64,000 nucleotides of DNA from Paulinella micropora (taxonomy: Eukaryota > Cercozoa > Imbricatea > Euglyphida), in contig BJOX01000269.1 in assembly GCA_009731375.1 (NCBI GenBank), positions 262,043 through 326,042 of the forward strand, read 5' to 3'. This document shows, piece by piece, positions 38,273 to 49,100 of the stretch. Numbering within the stretch: the stretch's first letter is position 1; every line of letters starts with the position of its first letter. The notes beneath the pieces were generated by a model, which was not told the origin of the DNA, made no database searches, and saw only the letters and a program-made list of their open reading frames with translations. The translations under genes and the position numbers were made by a program.

Positions 38273-40213
38273 ATGGCAACTCACAATTCGAATTTTTTCT
38301 TTCCAAGCGAAAAACTACACACACAGAGTTGGTGTGTTCTGTCGACAGATCGATTTGGGACATCTTCTCTTTCAGGAATTGCTATACAACAACGTATTAT
38401 GACAGAGGCAACCAAAACACATATGTTCCTGCAGACTATTCACCTGCCGTGGCATTTTTGTGTCCCTCCTCCAACATTTTACACACTATGCAGTCAACCA
38501 ACACAGTATGTGTCTGGTTTTGTCGTTCTAGGGTCACCCCCTACCTATAGAGTGGAAAACACCTTCTCCACTGCACATCGTACCATCCAACTACTTCTCT
38601 ACGCTCTGGCTTACCTCTGGGACGTCTACATGTGGAACCAGTCGAAGTACTGCGATCCTGTTCTGCACTCCAAAGGATACAAGCGACGTTTGGACCTACA
38701 CTTCAGTTTGGACCCTTGTTCTGACATTCTACGTGCAGACGACAAGCATCAACGGGACATCAAGACCATTCGTTCCCAGATCAACCAGCCTCGCATGGAA
38801 TTGGCAAAGTTCACAGACGAATCATTGACTACCTGTGGCGATAATCGACGTGACTTCCCATCGAAAAACGACATGAACTTCGGTGGATGTTCATTTGCAA
38901 CTGCAATTCGGTCAAGCTACCTCTTGACGCCTTCAGCCGCTGAAACAACTATGCCAAGGTCATTATTATCCTCAGCTACATCTCCAGCCACGCCGACACT
39001 ACAAAGAGCGACATCTGATCGTAATGCTCCCGCATTCGATTCGACAGTCCATCATCACATCGCTGACACACTTGATGTTGACGAGTGGAAAGGACAAGCA
39101 ACGACTACCAGAAGGGACGCCTACTGGTACCGCCTTACCCACACCCTCGACTCAACTCAATTAGTTTGGAGTCCGTCTTCCGTTGGACCATTTTGTGAGC
39201 TCACTCATAGCTGTTTGGACATTATACCCGACGCAAATAAGTTGGCTTTCCAGACTCTTCTGTTGCAACGCATCCAGAAGAAACGCCTTTTGGCATACAC
39301 CCATCAATGTATCACGCTTTATGAAGAAGGCAGTCACAAACACCGTTTGGAGACGGAGACTCAGGTCTGCACTGACATTCTGAGCCAACAGGTGTCCAAC
39401 CTCCCTAGTCGTGCGCATGACGCGTGTAACAGCACCGTCGATATGTCACGTAAGTGGAAAGATCAGCTGGCAACGACCCCCATGGATACCCTTCGAGGCT
39501 CCTCGCGCAACGAAGAAGCCCAGACTGGACGCGTCCTGCACATGACTAAGGAAATGTTACATGACCAAGTACCACGGACCGATTCCTACGACCTCTACGT
39601 CATGGAAGACTTGGGGCCTATCTTGGAAGGTACTACTGAAGCGAGCGACAACATCGCATGGCCAACGTGGCAAAGGCAGAAAACGGATGCAACACCAGCT
39701 ACTCTGATTGCTCCTCTACAGACGTCGACCCGTCAGGTCAAGCGCATGGATACTGCTTCAACGGACACCTCGTCGAGCTTACAACATCAGCACCCGACGG
39801 AGGCAACTGCTATTATGCTCCTTGCAATAGGCAGACCGTCAGCTCTACCCAAGCACAGACCTTCGTCAGATATTCCTTGTATCTATTGCAAGGAACATAA
39901 TATTCCTTCGAAAACGATCCAACTTCCCAAACATTCGTTTGCGGAATGCACACCCCGGGAACAGCATAGTCTGAATGAAGGGAGGTCATCATCGGCCGCC
40001 ACTCGCAGCACGCCGCGCGCCTTCAATACGACTACCCATCCCCGTTCGCCTCCTTGGATATTATCATCGCCCCCACCTCTGCGAATTGCAACGGCTCCGA
40101 CAGTGGTCATCGGGAGTATCTGGGTCACCGAAGATCCTCTTCAAGCCCATCCATCGGCAAGACTACATGTGCGCTGGATTCAGCTTGCAACTGCAAAGGC
40201 GTGGCGCGACTGA
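38273..40213 (+). CDS. Unrecognised long ORF (646 aa)
   Basis: An ORF of 646 residues from the ATG at 38273. It is rich in Thr, Ser, His and Pro with scattered Cys. No transmembrane pattern or known motif is visible, apart from a possible C-x2-C and H around PCIYCKEHNIPSKTIQLPKH near residue 540. Base composition is CA-rich, like the decayed retroelement at 29.8-36.3 kb. An open frame this long is unlikely by chance, so it probably is or was coding. It could be an ORF of a retroelement. No function is offered. Confidence 0.45.
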   Translation: MATHNSNFFFPSEKLHTQSWCVLSTDRFGTSSLSGIAIQQRIMTEATKTHMFLQTIHLPWHFCVPPPTFYTLCSQPTQYVSGFVVLGSPPTYRVENTFSTAHRTIQLLLYALAYLWDVYMWNQSKYCDPVLHSKGYKRRLDLHFSLDPCSDILRADDKHQRDIKTIRSQINQPRMELAKFTDESLTTCGDNRRDFPSKNDMNFGGCSFATAIRSSYLLTPSAAETTMPRSLLSSATSPATPTLQRATSDRNAPAFDSTVHHHIADTLDVDEWKGQATTTRRDAYWYRLTHTLDSTQLVWSPSSVGPFCELTHSCLDIIPDANKLAFQTLLLQRIQKKRLLAYTHQCITLYEEGSHKHRLETETQVCTDILSQQVSNLPSRAHDACNSTVDMSRKWKDQLATTPMDTLRGSSRNEEAQTGRVLHMTKEMLHDQVPRTDSYDLYVMEDLGPILEGTTEASDNIAWPTWQRQKTDATPATLIAPLQTSTRQVKRMDTASTDTSSSLQHQHPTEATAIMLLAIGRPSALPKHRPSSDIPCIYCKEHNIPSKTIQLPKHSFAECTPREQHSLNEGRSSSAATRSTPRAFNTTTHPRSPPWILSSPPPLRIATAPTVVIGSIWVTEDPLQAHPSARLHVRWIQLATAKAWRD

Positions 40214-40285
40214 CATGGGCTACTCAACATGGTCTCCCTATTCGGAAGCTACCTCCGGTAGAAGCACGCTCATCAGTAGGTATTA

Positions 40286-40852
40286 TTGCAACACTCACTG
40301 AAGGCATTGAACTCTTCGCCTCGGCTCACCCGACATCATTGTTGCATGCTATCACCATCTATGTGTCAACACCTACCTGACTGTGCGGACATACTCCTCG
40401 CCAACGAGACTGTCGCACAGATGAACCTGTCCATCGACGAAGCTCAGAGGATTAGACCCACCGACTACATTCCTCTGAAGCCTCCATCACGACAGATAAT
40501 TTACGAGACGGAGTTTCACCACTTCGACACGCCACTCCAAGTGGGCGATCGTCAACTGGCAACCGTCAGCTACGACTTCAGTCCGGTAACCTTCGCGAAG
40601 ACGACTTCGTGCTCGAACTCAGAAACTGAGAAGATCTTCGGACATCGCATGGGCACACAACCTGCGCACTCCTGTGACCTTTTCTCAACTCGCCAGACTC
40701 ACCTTCGTTTAGCCAACCTTTTTATGTCAGACAGAAAGAAACGAGGCGACAAGGAGGAGAAAGCTCCGACATCGGACTCTGAGAGTGAGAATATCGAATC
40801 GGTGGAAGAGGGATGCGAAGACGAGGATGAAGACGACCATAGTGAAGACTAG
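40286..40852 (+). CDS. Unrecognised ORF with acidic tail (188 aa)
   Basis: It begins 73 bases after the end of the 646-residue ORF in another frame (the first in-frame start used here is not certain). The C-terminus is strongly acidic (SVEEGCEDEDEDDHSED) after a Lys-rich stretch. It may be a continuation of the preceding ORF after an indel or intron. No domain recognised. Confidence 0.35.
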   Translation: MQHSLKALNSSPRLTRHHCCMLSPSMCQHLPDCADILLANETVAQMNLSIDEAQRIRPTDYIPLKPPSRQIIYETEFHHFDTPLQVGDRQLATVSYDFSPVTFAKTTSCSNSETEKIFGHRMGTQPAHSCDLFSTRQTHLRLANLFMSDRKKRGDKEEKAPTSDSESENIESVEEGCEDEDEDDHSED

Positions 40853-41143
40853 ATTTCCAATACGCGGCCTTCGCACCTTGGAACTACGGGATCTGCCTCT
40901 TCTAAACGAGCTCGCCACCAAGACACCAAAGGTAGTCTTGTGAAGCGACAAAAGACACAGACATCTTCAGCTCCTCCCGCTACGACTCTGTCGAACACGG
41001 CATCTGGTTCAAGTCCTGATTTTGGTCAGATGGTTACACAACAAATCGTTACAACGACCAAGTCGTGTGGAACTCTCTTGCAACCGCCAGACAGGCAGCC
41101 AACCCGAGAAGGAGCCCTACGGCGCGATCCCTTGAGTTTGAAA

Positions 41144-41250
41144 CATCGTCATCGACATCGACATCGTCATCGACATCGACATCGTCATCGTCATCGACAT
41201 CGACATCATCATCGACATCGACATCGTCATCGCATCGACATCGTCGTCGT
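41144..41250 (+). repeat. (CATCGT/CATCGA)n minisatellite
   Basis: A run of catcgt and catcga hexamers, coding for Ser/Thr, His/Arg or Ile/Asp repeats depending on frame. A related cluster of tcatcgtcgagcagc lies at 41594-41655. Both are inside the unrecognised coding-like region. Confidence 0.85.
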
Positions 41251-41264
41251 CACCGCAACCACTA

Positions 41265-42104
41265 TTGCCTACCATTCTGTCACTGTCACCGGCCATACTA
41301 CCGTCCGCATTGGCCTTTGTATCCTCACCGGCCCCTGCACAATCTATGTCGAGACAGCTTCAGGATGCGCTGGCGAATCCTCCAAGCTCTACGGTCTTAC
41401 CAGTACCACTGGCATCTAGCCGTCGTTATACGACACGGAGTTCCACCAGTGAACAGGAACATTCTCCTTACAACCCAGCGAAGCCGATAACCTCGCCACC
41501 TAAGACCGGGACACCATCCCGCTCCAAACAAGGTACCACCTATCGACTACGTGGATTGAGTGCAGAAGCCGAGCAGATACTACAAAGCGCGTCGAGCAGC
41601 TCATCGTCATCGTCGAGCAGCTCGTCATCAGCTTCAAGTAGTTCATCATCTTCGGCTATCCACTTATCGTCACCGCGAGAAGGTTCACCGTCGTCTACAT
41701 CACCCCTGGCACCTCATTCTCGGCAAACTCTCAACCAGGCAAGTATTCACTCAGTCCAATCACCTCCTTTGTCACACAAATTACATTATGGAAGGAGCGT
41801 AGGGATGTTGGAAATCCGCGTGACTTAGCAACAGGACATGTAACAACTCCACTCCCACCCACACCGCCATCCCCCAAATGGGAACATTTCGTACGAGTTG
41901 ACCCGTGGCCCTCTGAGGACGATCGTGGTTTCACCGGGTTCAACGAAGCCCCAGGAACGCGAGCGTACAGGGAAGCGCAGCTGGAGGGATCTCCAGGCAC
42001 GGATTCCAAACTCTACATATCGCGAGAAATCTACGCTACGTACTTCCCAACGCTATCGATGGTGATGACAGGTTCACGAAGTTCAGAGACACTAACACTA
42101 TGAT
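41265..42104 (+). CDS. Unrecognised Ser/Pro-rich coding-like region
   Basis: A frame from 41265 to 41828 codes for a serine-rich protein with runs of Ser. A second frame then stays open from about 41806 to the TGA at 42102-42104, with well-formed content (SPKWEHFVRVDPWPSEDDRG, SREIYATYFPTLSM). The change of frame suggests an indel or intron near 41800. It ends 17 bases before the 329-bp repeat, so the original gene may be cut there. No family recognised. Confidence 0.35.
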
Positions 42105-42120
42105 TCCATGTTTCTCGGGC

Positions 42121-42736
42121 GCGCTTAGGGAACAGCTGCTAGAAATTTTTTAAGTAGCTGTATCGATATCTTACGATATATGAGGAAGGTTTCCAAGAGG
42201 ATTAAGCTTCAAAAAAAATTTTGAAGGCGCTGGGGCTCGGCGGCGTTTTTGGCTCGGCGGCGCTGCCGGCGGCGGGGGGCAAAAAAGAATTTTCTGCCGG
42301 CGAGCTTCTACTGCTAGGATATGTTAATTTACGATGTTTGCTGGCTATGGAGCCCCATTTCGAGCTGGTTAGACATGTTTGGATGCTCGGCGGCAGGTGC
42401 TTAAGATGTCGTCTGCCGCCCACTTTTCGACGGCGGCCAACTGTCTGGCGCGCTTAGGGAACAGCTGCTGGAAATTTTTTGAATAGCGGCATTGATATTT
42501 TACGATACATTCGGAAGGTTTCCAAGAGTGTTAAGCTTCAAAACATTTTTTGAAGGCGCTGGGGCCCCGGCAAGTTTTTGGCTCGGCGGCGCTGCCGGCG
42601 GCGGGGGGCAAAAAAAAAAATTATGCCGGCGAGCTTCTACTGCTAGGATATGTTAATTTACGATGTTTGCTGGCTATGGAGCCCCATTTCGAGCTGGTTA
42701 GACATGTTTGGATGCTCGGCGGCAGGTGCTTAAGAT
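42121..42736 (+). repeat. 329-bp tandem repeat, 1.9 copies, ending at the virus junction
   Basis: gcgcttagggaacagctgct starts copies at 42121 and 42450. Both contain a GC-rich stretch (gctcggcggcgctgccggcgg) and end in ttaagat, at 42407 and 42736. Copy 1 goes on as repeat sequence, while copy 2 passes at 42737 directly into major-capsid coding sequence. No gene in it. Confidence 0.85.
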
Positions 42737-42737
42737 T

Positions 42738-44003
42738 GCGGGTCGCTACAATCGTATCTATATGGATTGTCTGTCTATGATTAAAACTATCGAATTGCGA
42801 AGCCGAAGCGGGCAGTATCTGTGTAATCTTCAACATGTGGGGAACTACACTAAGGTGATATGGAAACCAGAAATGAAGTTTGAAAAATTTATGGCACTTG
42901 AAAATCATGGTGCTGGTGTGGCTAGCGGTGCTATGCTTCAAAAGTGTAATGCAGGAAAAGTTGAAATTGGAACCGTAGCGGAAAGGCGGGCGATTACTAC
43001 TGGTGGGACTTATGATGCTGTTAGGGATGCTATTCAAACATACTACAAAGTGCCTCTTGTTAATGCCCGTCGCCACGATGATACCGCTCTCGCAGATAGC
43101 ACTGCTGGAAATTATAGTTTGGTAAATGTTCCTTTTGAGGAGGCTAAGTATTTTGAAGGCGGTGGTGATAATACTGCTACCCCTGTTATTAATGTTAAGT
43201 TTCCTTTGGGTATGCTGTTTGGCACTATTTTTGAACTGGATAAGACTATTGGATTTAATGAAATTTTGGATTTGCGGATTGTGTGGGCTGAAACCAACCG
43301 CTCTTCATTCTATGGCACTAATGTAAGTTCTATTTCAACTGGTGCTGCCGCTACGACCTCTGGTGCTATCGTCTCTAACCTAAATCTATTCCTTGCTGTT
43401 GAGACTGACCCGAATGTCATCCTCGGTGTCCAGCAAAAGATTGCGGGTGAAGGCTTTCCATTTAAGATTGAGTATCCTATCGCTTGGAAGCAGAGCCTCT
43501 CAACACAAAGTCAAAATTATGTTATTAAGATGAATCGCTCGCAGGGTGAAAGAATTCGTCGTATTTATACTTCAGCCTTTCATTTCACTGAGAGTGCTAA
43601 TACTTCTTTTGATAATGACAACAGGGCAGATGCTAAAATTATTAGTTATTATACAACACTTGATGGGACACGCCTTCAACAATTTGACATTGACACATCT
43701 GAGAATGAAGACTATATGATTTTGAAGGATAAGTTGAAGGGAAGTGCTATCCTAAACAGCGACGTCTATCACTACAACTGGTTCCACGTAGATACTTGGG
43801 ACAATAACCGCCCGCTGTGCGATAAGGACACCGACGGCTATGAGGTGAGCGGTTTGAGCCTAGACACTGAACGACGATATGAATTCGTTTCCAATACGAA
43901 TGCTAATGCGAGCGGTGCAGGCGTAACTAATCTTAACCAATACACATTCGCCATTCTTCAACGAAGTGTGCTTGTTAAGGGAATTGAAATCCTTATGTCT
44001 TAA
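42738..44003 (+). CDS. Major capsid protein, C-terminal part (truncated 5')
   Basis: 421 residues to the stop at 44001-44003. It lacks a start: the first complete viral codon is at 42738, right after repeat sequence. The content fits the rest of a double-jelly-roll MCP: a beta-rich chain with long loops (GRYNRIYMDCLSM, VIWKPEMKFEKFMALENHG), a second-barrel region (VINVKFPLGMLFGTIFELD) and a C-terminal segment HYNWFHVDTWDNNRPL and YTFAILQRSVLVKGIEILM. With the 129 residues at 1-387 this gives about 550 residues, the usual PLV MCP size. No internal stop. It would form the capsid shell. Confidence 0.75.
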   Translation, partial: AGRYNRIYMDCLSMIKTIELRSRSGQYLCNLQHVGNYTKVIWKPEMKFEKFMALENHGAGVASGAMLQKCNAGKVEIGTVAERRAITTGGTYDAVRDAIQTYYKVPLVNARRHDDTALADSTAGNYSLVNVPFEEAKYFEGGGDNTATPVINVKFPLGMLFGTIFELDKTIGFNEILDLRIVWAETNRSSFYGTNVSSISTGAAATTSGAIVSNLNLFLAVETDPNVILGVQQKIAGEGFPFKIEYPIAWKQSLSTQSQNYVIKMNRSQGERIRRIYTSAFHFTESANTSFDNDNRADAKIISYYTTLDGTRLQQFDIDTSENEDYMILKDKLKGSAILNSDVYHYNWFHVDTWDNNRPLCDKDTDGYEVSGLSLDTERRYEFVSNTNANASGAGVTNLNQYTFAILQRSVLVKGIEILMS

Positions 44004-44060
44004 CCTAGTGATGCGATAATTAATTTTGATAGTTAATTTTTTTTAATACAATATAGGAAT

Positions 44061-45299
44061 ATGACCCACCAGAGAAATTTAATCGCAGAAAATCCTGACG
44101 GCGAATTTATAAACGTCAGCGTTGGATATGATGGTAATATTGAAACAAATAATTCAAAAACCGCTTTTGGCGAAGCAGTAGTAGGTCAATTAACGCCAGT
44201 TTTACAAGAAATCTTTCCATATACTATTAATACTAGGATATGGACAAAAACAGAAACAAAATCGTCTGTGTTATTTTTGTATAATATGGCTGAATTGAAA
44301 ACAACTGCTGATGCTACGGCGGATGCTAGACTGGTAAGTAAAAGGAGAATAAAATATAGAACTGGAACAGGTGTCCTAGCCCGCTTTACTGCTCTATGGA
44401 CAACGGATGATACAAAAGATTACTATTCATTTATTGGAATAGGAAATGACCTCGTTGATGGATTTTATTTTTACAAAAATCAAGCAGGAATGAATATCGC
44501 GCATATTAAAGGAGGTGTTGCAGTTTATATTGACCAAGAAGACTGGGACGACCCATGCGATGGGAATTTTGCTATGCCGAACTTAGACTGGAGCAAAGGA
44601 AATGTATTTCAAATTCAATTTCAGTATCTTGGGTTTGGTGCTATTAAGTTTTATATTGAAAATCCCATAACAGGATTATTTCAATTAGTTCATATGATTG
44701 AGTATGCGAATGCTAATACTGGTGTAAGCCTGCGAAATACAACATTACCTTTTACGGCAGTCATGAGAAATGATGCAAAGACTGGAATACAAATTCTTAA
44801 AACAGCGAGTGCCAGTTTATTCATTGAAGGAACGAATACTATTAATACCAGTATAACAAACGAAGTGGAAGGAAGTAAAGCAGCAAACACCACTGAAAGT
44901 CCTATTATTAATATAAGAAACAAAGCGGTATTTGATGCGGGAGGTGCTAATTTAGCAAATTATTCAAATGTTTATCCCACTTTGATAAGTATTACAAATG
45001 AAGATACTAAGTCAAATGTTGTCAGAATGGTATAAAATGGAACGCTAACTGGAGCAAGTTTTGCAGATGTTGATTCTAAGTATTCAATTGTAGATACTGA
45101 CACAAAGGCGAGTGCTATCGCAAACGGAACAACAATTTTTAAACTATATGTTAATTCTCAATCAACTCAACAAATCAATCTTAGAAGTTATGATATATAC
45201 CTATCGCCGAGTGATGTATTAACTTTTACGCAGAAGTCTGTCTCTGCTGGTGGAGGAGGAAATATCAATGAAATCGCTAACTTCATAGAAGACCAATAA
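44061..45299 (+). CDS. Fibre or decoration protein, phage-like (one in-frame TAA)
   Basis: From the ATG at 44061 to the TAA at 45297-45299, 412 codons with one in-frame TAA at 45033-45035. The long conserved-looking part has DWSKGNVFQIQFQYLGFGAIKF and upstream FIGIGNDLVDGFYFYKNQAGM, IDQEDWDDP. A similar pattern (D-x-W-x-N, then a Q-x-x-Y-L-G-x-G-x-x-x-F element) is known from T4-like and other phage virion proteins and some large DNA viruses. The C-terminal part after the TAA is beta-rich with glycines. It lies directly after the MCP on the same strand, 57 bases on, and is probably a late structural gene. Confidence 0.65.
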
Positions 45300-45336
45300 A
45301 GCAAAAAAAAATTTAATGGAAGAGGATGTAATATCA

Positions 45337-45748
45337 TCATAGATATTTTTTTACCGCATCTTTGTTATTAAAATAAGGTTGTTGAATTAAATATTCAAGG
45401 TATGGTTTATCAATCTTAGCAACATCTTCAATTTTCATTTTTTTATACTTTCCATATTGAAGAAAAATATCGGTTTCATTTTGTGCTATCCCTTCGCCTA
45501 CATTAGCCTTTATTTCGGTAATTCCAGTCTCTTTTAAATCAGTCGCCTTAAAAGGAGTGCTTGGTTCCTCCATTATAATTTTTGCTAGTGTAGCCTCCAA
45601 TGGAATTGTCGTCCCTCGGCTTGTATTGCTCATAGAAAGATACAATGTCAGGCTTAGTCCATTTAATTGTCTGCTTTTTTATTTCGCCGTCAAGATTCCA
45701 TTTTTCAATTTCATTCAAGTAGTCTTGTTTGGTGTTCAGGTCAGTCAT
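45337..45748 (-). CDS. Accessory protein with ExoX-C-like domain, needs a +1 frame change
   Basis: The ATG at 45748 opens MTDLNTKQDYLNEIEKW, in frame to a TAA at 45548-45550. The rest, open from before 45645, is +1 shifted. It has TPFKATDLKETGITEIKANV, then LQYGKYKKMKIEDVAKIDKPYLEYLI. The last part fits the small C-terminal domain of ExoX-type nucleases (F-G-K-Y-K-G, Y-L-x-W-L). The N-terminus, the +1 step and the central box are shared with the gene at 11103-11733. The change could occur anywhere between about 45645 and 45550. The domain alone has no nuclease active site. Confidence 0.6.
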
Positions 45749-45773
45749 CTTATATTATTATATTATTTTTTTA

Positions 45774-46061
45774 TCAAATGTATTTTTTTACTTCACTTTT
45801 AATGTCTGTAAATTTTTCAAACCACGGCTGTTTCATAACCCATTCAAGGTATGGCTTATCAATAGTTGCAACATCTTGAATTTTCTTACCTTTATACTTA
45901 CCGAATGGAAAAACATCGGTTGGCTTGCCTGCCCGTGCCTTTTCAATCATTTGGATTTCGTCAGTAATTATCTTTTTAACATCGGTAAGAGAAAATGTTT
46001 CTTTTTTATTTTCAATAGAGAGTTTTTCAAACTTCTCGCATAGTCTGGTGAGGGCGGTCAT
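45774..46061 (-). CDS. Small ExoX-C-like protein (95 aa)
   Basis: 95 residues. The first 50 are helical and charged (FEKLSIENKKETFSLTDVK). The end carries FPFGKYKGKKIQDVATIDKP and YLEWVMKQPWF, a good match to the ExoX-like C-terminal domain, better than its neighbour at 45337-45748. It lacks the DEDD exonuclease part. Two such genes in tandem, just downstream of the polymerase on the same strand, suggest a role linked to replication, perhaps binding DNA or the polymerase. This is inference. Confidence 0.6.
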   Translation of the reverse strand: MTALTRLCEKFEKLSIENKKETFSLTDVKKIITDEIQMIEKARAGKPTDVFPFGKYKGKKIQDVATIDKPYLEWVMKQPWFEKFTDIKSEVKKYI

Positions 46062-46170
46062 AGTATAGTATATGGTATATATTTTATAGAAAAAATAAAT
46101 AAATAAAAAAAATTATGAAGTCAAACTTCATAACCAAAAACGTGTATTGTTTTTGCTATACTAAATATTA

Positions 46171-49100
46171 TTAATATCCAAACGGCAGTGTTTCAATCGC
46201 ATTCTCTACAATACCGATAACTTGTCTTTTTGTATATGTAAAACTAAATATCTTTTCTAAGTATTCGCTTGTTATTTTTTTCTTTTGTTTGTCTCGCGTT
46301 ATCTTGTTGTTTTCTATTATAACTACTTTTCCAGACTTCTCAATTCGCTTAGCAATCCTTAATTCTTCCTCAGTCTCTAACAAGTCCGCCAGTTCATTTT
46401 TACCCTTCTCAAATAAATCTGTGTTTTTAATACCAAGCCCGCAACTGATTACACTTAACATATTAGGTAAGTTTAAGGCCTTCTTCGTCTCATAATTCAT
46501 ACTAAATCCTTTTACTTTCATACAGACTTTGCCGTTATGTAATAAGTATCCGTAGCACTTTGCCCCGCCTCCAATGAAGGTCTTTATCTTGGCTCCCTTT
46601 AATTCATCTGTCCAGTCCCCGAGTAGTTTGCCCGTCTTTACATCATCTTCGCCTTTCGTCAGGTCTGTGGTATATATTACACTATCCGTATCGTGGTATA
46701 GAATTCTCCTGCCTAGTCTGTCCATCATCTCATAAAGTCTCATTCTCGCGTGGCAGGTAGTAAATAGAGCAACTACAATATTTGTCTTAATCGGGTCGCT
46801 GACCGCATCCTGTTTTAAATCATAACTGGCCTCTATTATTTCGTCGTTGATTATGTTAATATTTATGTTATCCACTGATTTATCGTTCATTAGTTTGTAT
46901 AGGGTTTCCTTATCCCTTATCATTTTGTTTTGTTTTTTGTTCTGCTTCTCTCCAAACTTACCCCACAAGGAGTTCAAGCACAACTTAGCCACCGCACGGC
47001 GACCTGAGTTTTCTTCTATTTTGTTTTCATCCATCTTAACACCCATTTTGATTTCCATACTGCTTATGTAGTTTTGTTTTTCCTCGGCCGTATTGCATCC
47101 TGCTGGATATTCACTTGATTCCTGCTTAACCTTCAAGAATGTTTTTATGTATTCCTTGAATAGGCTACTGCTCTGTTCTTTCCAGTGCCATACTTCATAT
47201 ACTTTCATTAACTTATACCCTTTATCTAAGGCCTTGTAAATTTCTGGAGTTGCCCAAGTTCCTGTTATTGCCCGCTCATTGTCGGTGTGCTTGCATTCGC
47301 CGTGGTGCTCAGTCATCCCGCACTTATCGCATAAGTAATACATCATCTTGCCTCTGTCCGCTTTTGGTAAGACTGGGTGTAGTAATCCTCTCGGCGGTAG
47401 CATCTTAACCTTAGCCACTCCAAAGTATTCCTTTTTTATGATTTTGTTTCGCATATCTTTTCGTTTATCTCCGACATGTCGGAGATTATCATCATTTGGT
47501 CTGATGATTTCGTGGTGCCCGCTAGGGTAAAGGTCATAATACATAACGGTCGGATAGAGTGAGCATATGTCAATGTATTTCGCGTATTCGTCGCTGTGTC
47601 GTGATTTCCAATACAATGTTAGAGCATTCGTTCTACCTCCAAACATTGCTTCTCGTGGGTTTAATCCTTCTTGTTCCATAATTCGTTCGTTGGTATCCTC
47701 GGCCAGTCTTTCACTGGTTTTCATCAGGCTCCAATCACATTCCCAGACACTTATTACTTTTACCTGTTGGCTCAGTTGTTTTTCTCTTCTCATTGTTTCC
47801 TTGTATAGTTCACCCATAGTCTTATTTTTCTTGGCATTCATTGCATTGCCGTTCCAACACTTCTGACAGCCGTGCCAATGACACCCGTAAAACTCATAAG
47901 CGACTTTGTTTTTCTCGTCCCAGCCATCCACATATATTTTTGATTGCCCGAGTTGAAACATTTTTTCACCTCCGTTGAAGGCATGCTTAATGTCTGTTTT
48001 GTCTAGTCTGCTTTTGTAGGCTAACCATTCAACACAAGCCCTTGAAGCCATCCTGTTTTGTTTTTCCGCTTTCAATACCGCAATGGAATTAACAGGCATA
48101 AACTTACCACGATACAGAGCCATAACACAACTCGCAATAGTTGTATATTGAAACGGGTCAATACCGAATTCAAGAAACTGCTTTCTAAAATCTATACAAC
48201 CCTTTCTAAGTATATCAACATCGCTATGACAATACTCAGCGATTTCCTTCGCCATATCAAAGTGGTTGTGATTATTAACCTGTTGTTCATACCATTCTAA
48301 AAACTCCTTTCTCTTATCTCCTCGCATAGTGTCGTAGCCGTAATGTTTCTTGTGTGGCATAACCCCAACATAGTTTTTGTTCTTGTCTGTGTTGAAGAAG
48401 TGCGGGAAGAAACCTTTCTTAAGTTCTGTTAGTCCGAATGTCTTTGGAAAGTCAGACAATGGCATCGTAAGGAAACTCAAACTATCAATGAAGCGGTATT
48501 TCTTATGTGTCATCATCATTATCTTACCGCCTTGGTAAATGACAAATGGTGTCTGTTTGTTATCTACAAGCCACTTAAGAATAAACTGACAATCATAACC
48601 GCGAGCATTGTGTGCGATAAAGGTAAATCCGCTGTGCTTAGTGTCAAAAGCCCAATTACAAAAGTCTTGAATGTTCTTATGTATAATAGGCGGTTCCTTA
48701 GCATCATAATACTGGCTTTCAGCATAATTTACAATGTGTTCGCCCGTGTCCTGTGTCGCTTCAAAGTCAAAGAATATGTATTGTTCTGACGGCGGTAGGA
48801 TTTCCTTTTGGACTATTTCACATTGGTGCTCAAGCGGTTTCACTAGTTTGCAATTACGGCATTTCGCATATCCGCATTTGTGCTCATCCTTCTTGTTCAG
48901 CCCGTAGGGCGAACGTTCGCTCCGCGAACTTCTGTAGTTCAATCCGCACGATTTGCATTTCGCTTTAATGTCGCAGGTTGTGGTCTTGTGGTTATTGAAG
49001 CATTCAGTGTTTGGAAACTTTCTATTACACTGCTCACATTCTTTCCACTGGCTCTTGTCATTTATTCCCTTACAACCCTTGGTTTCACAAATACTACATT

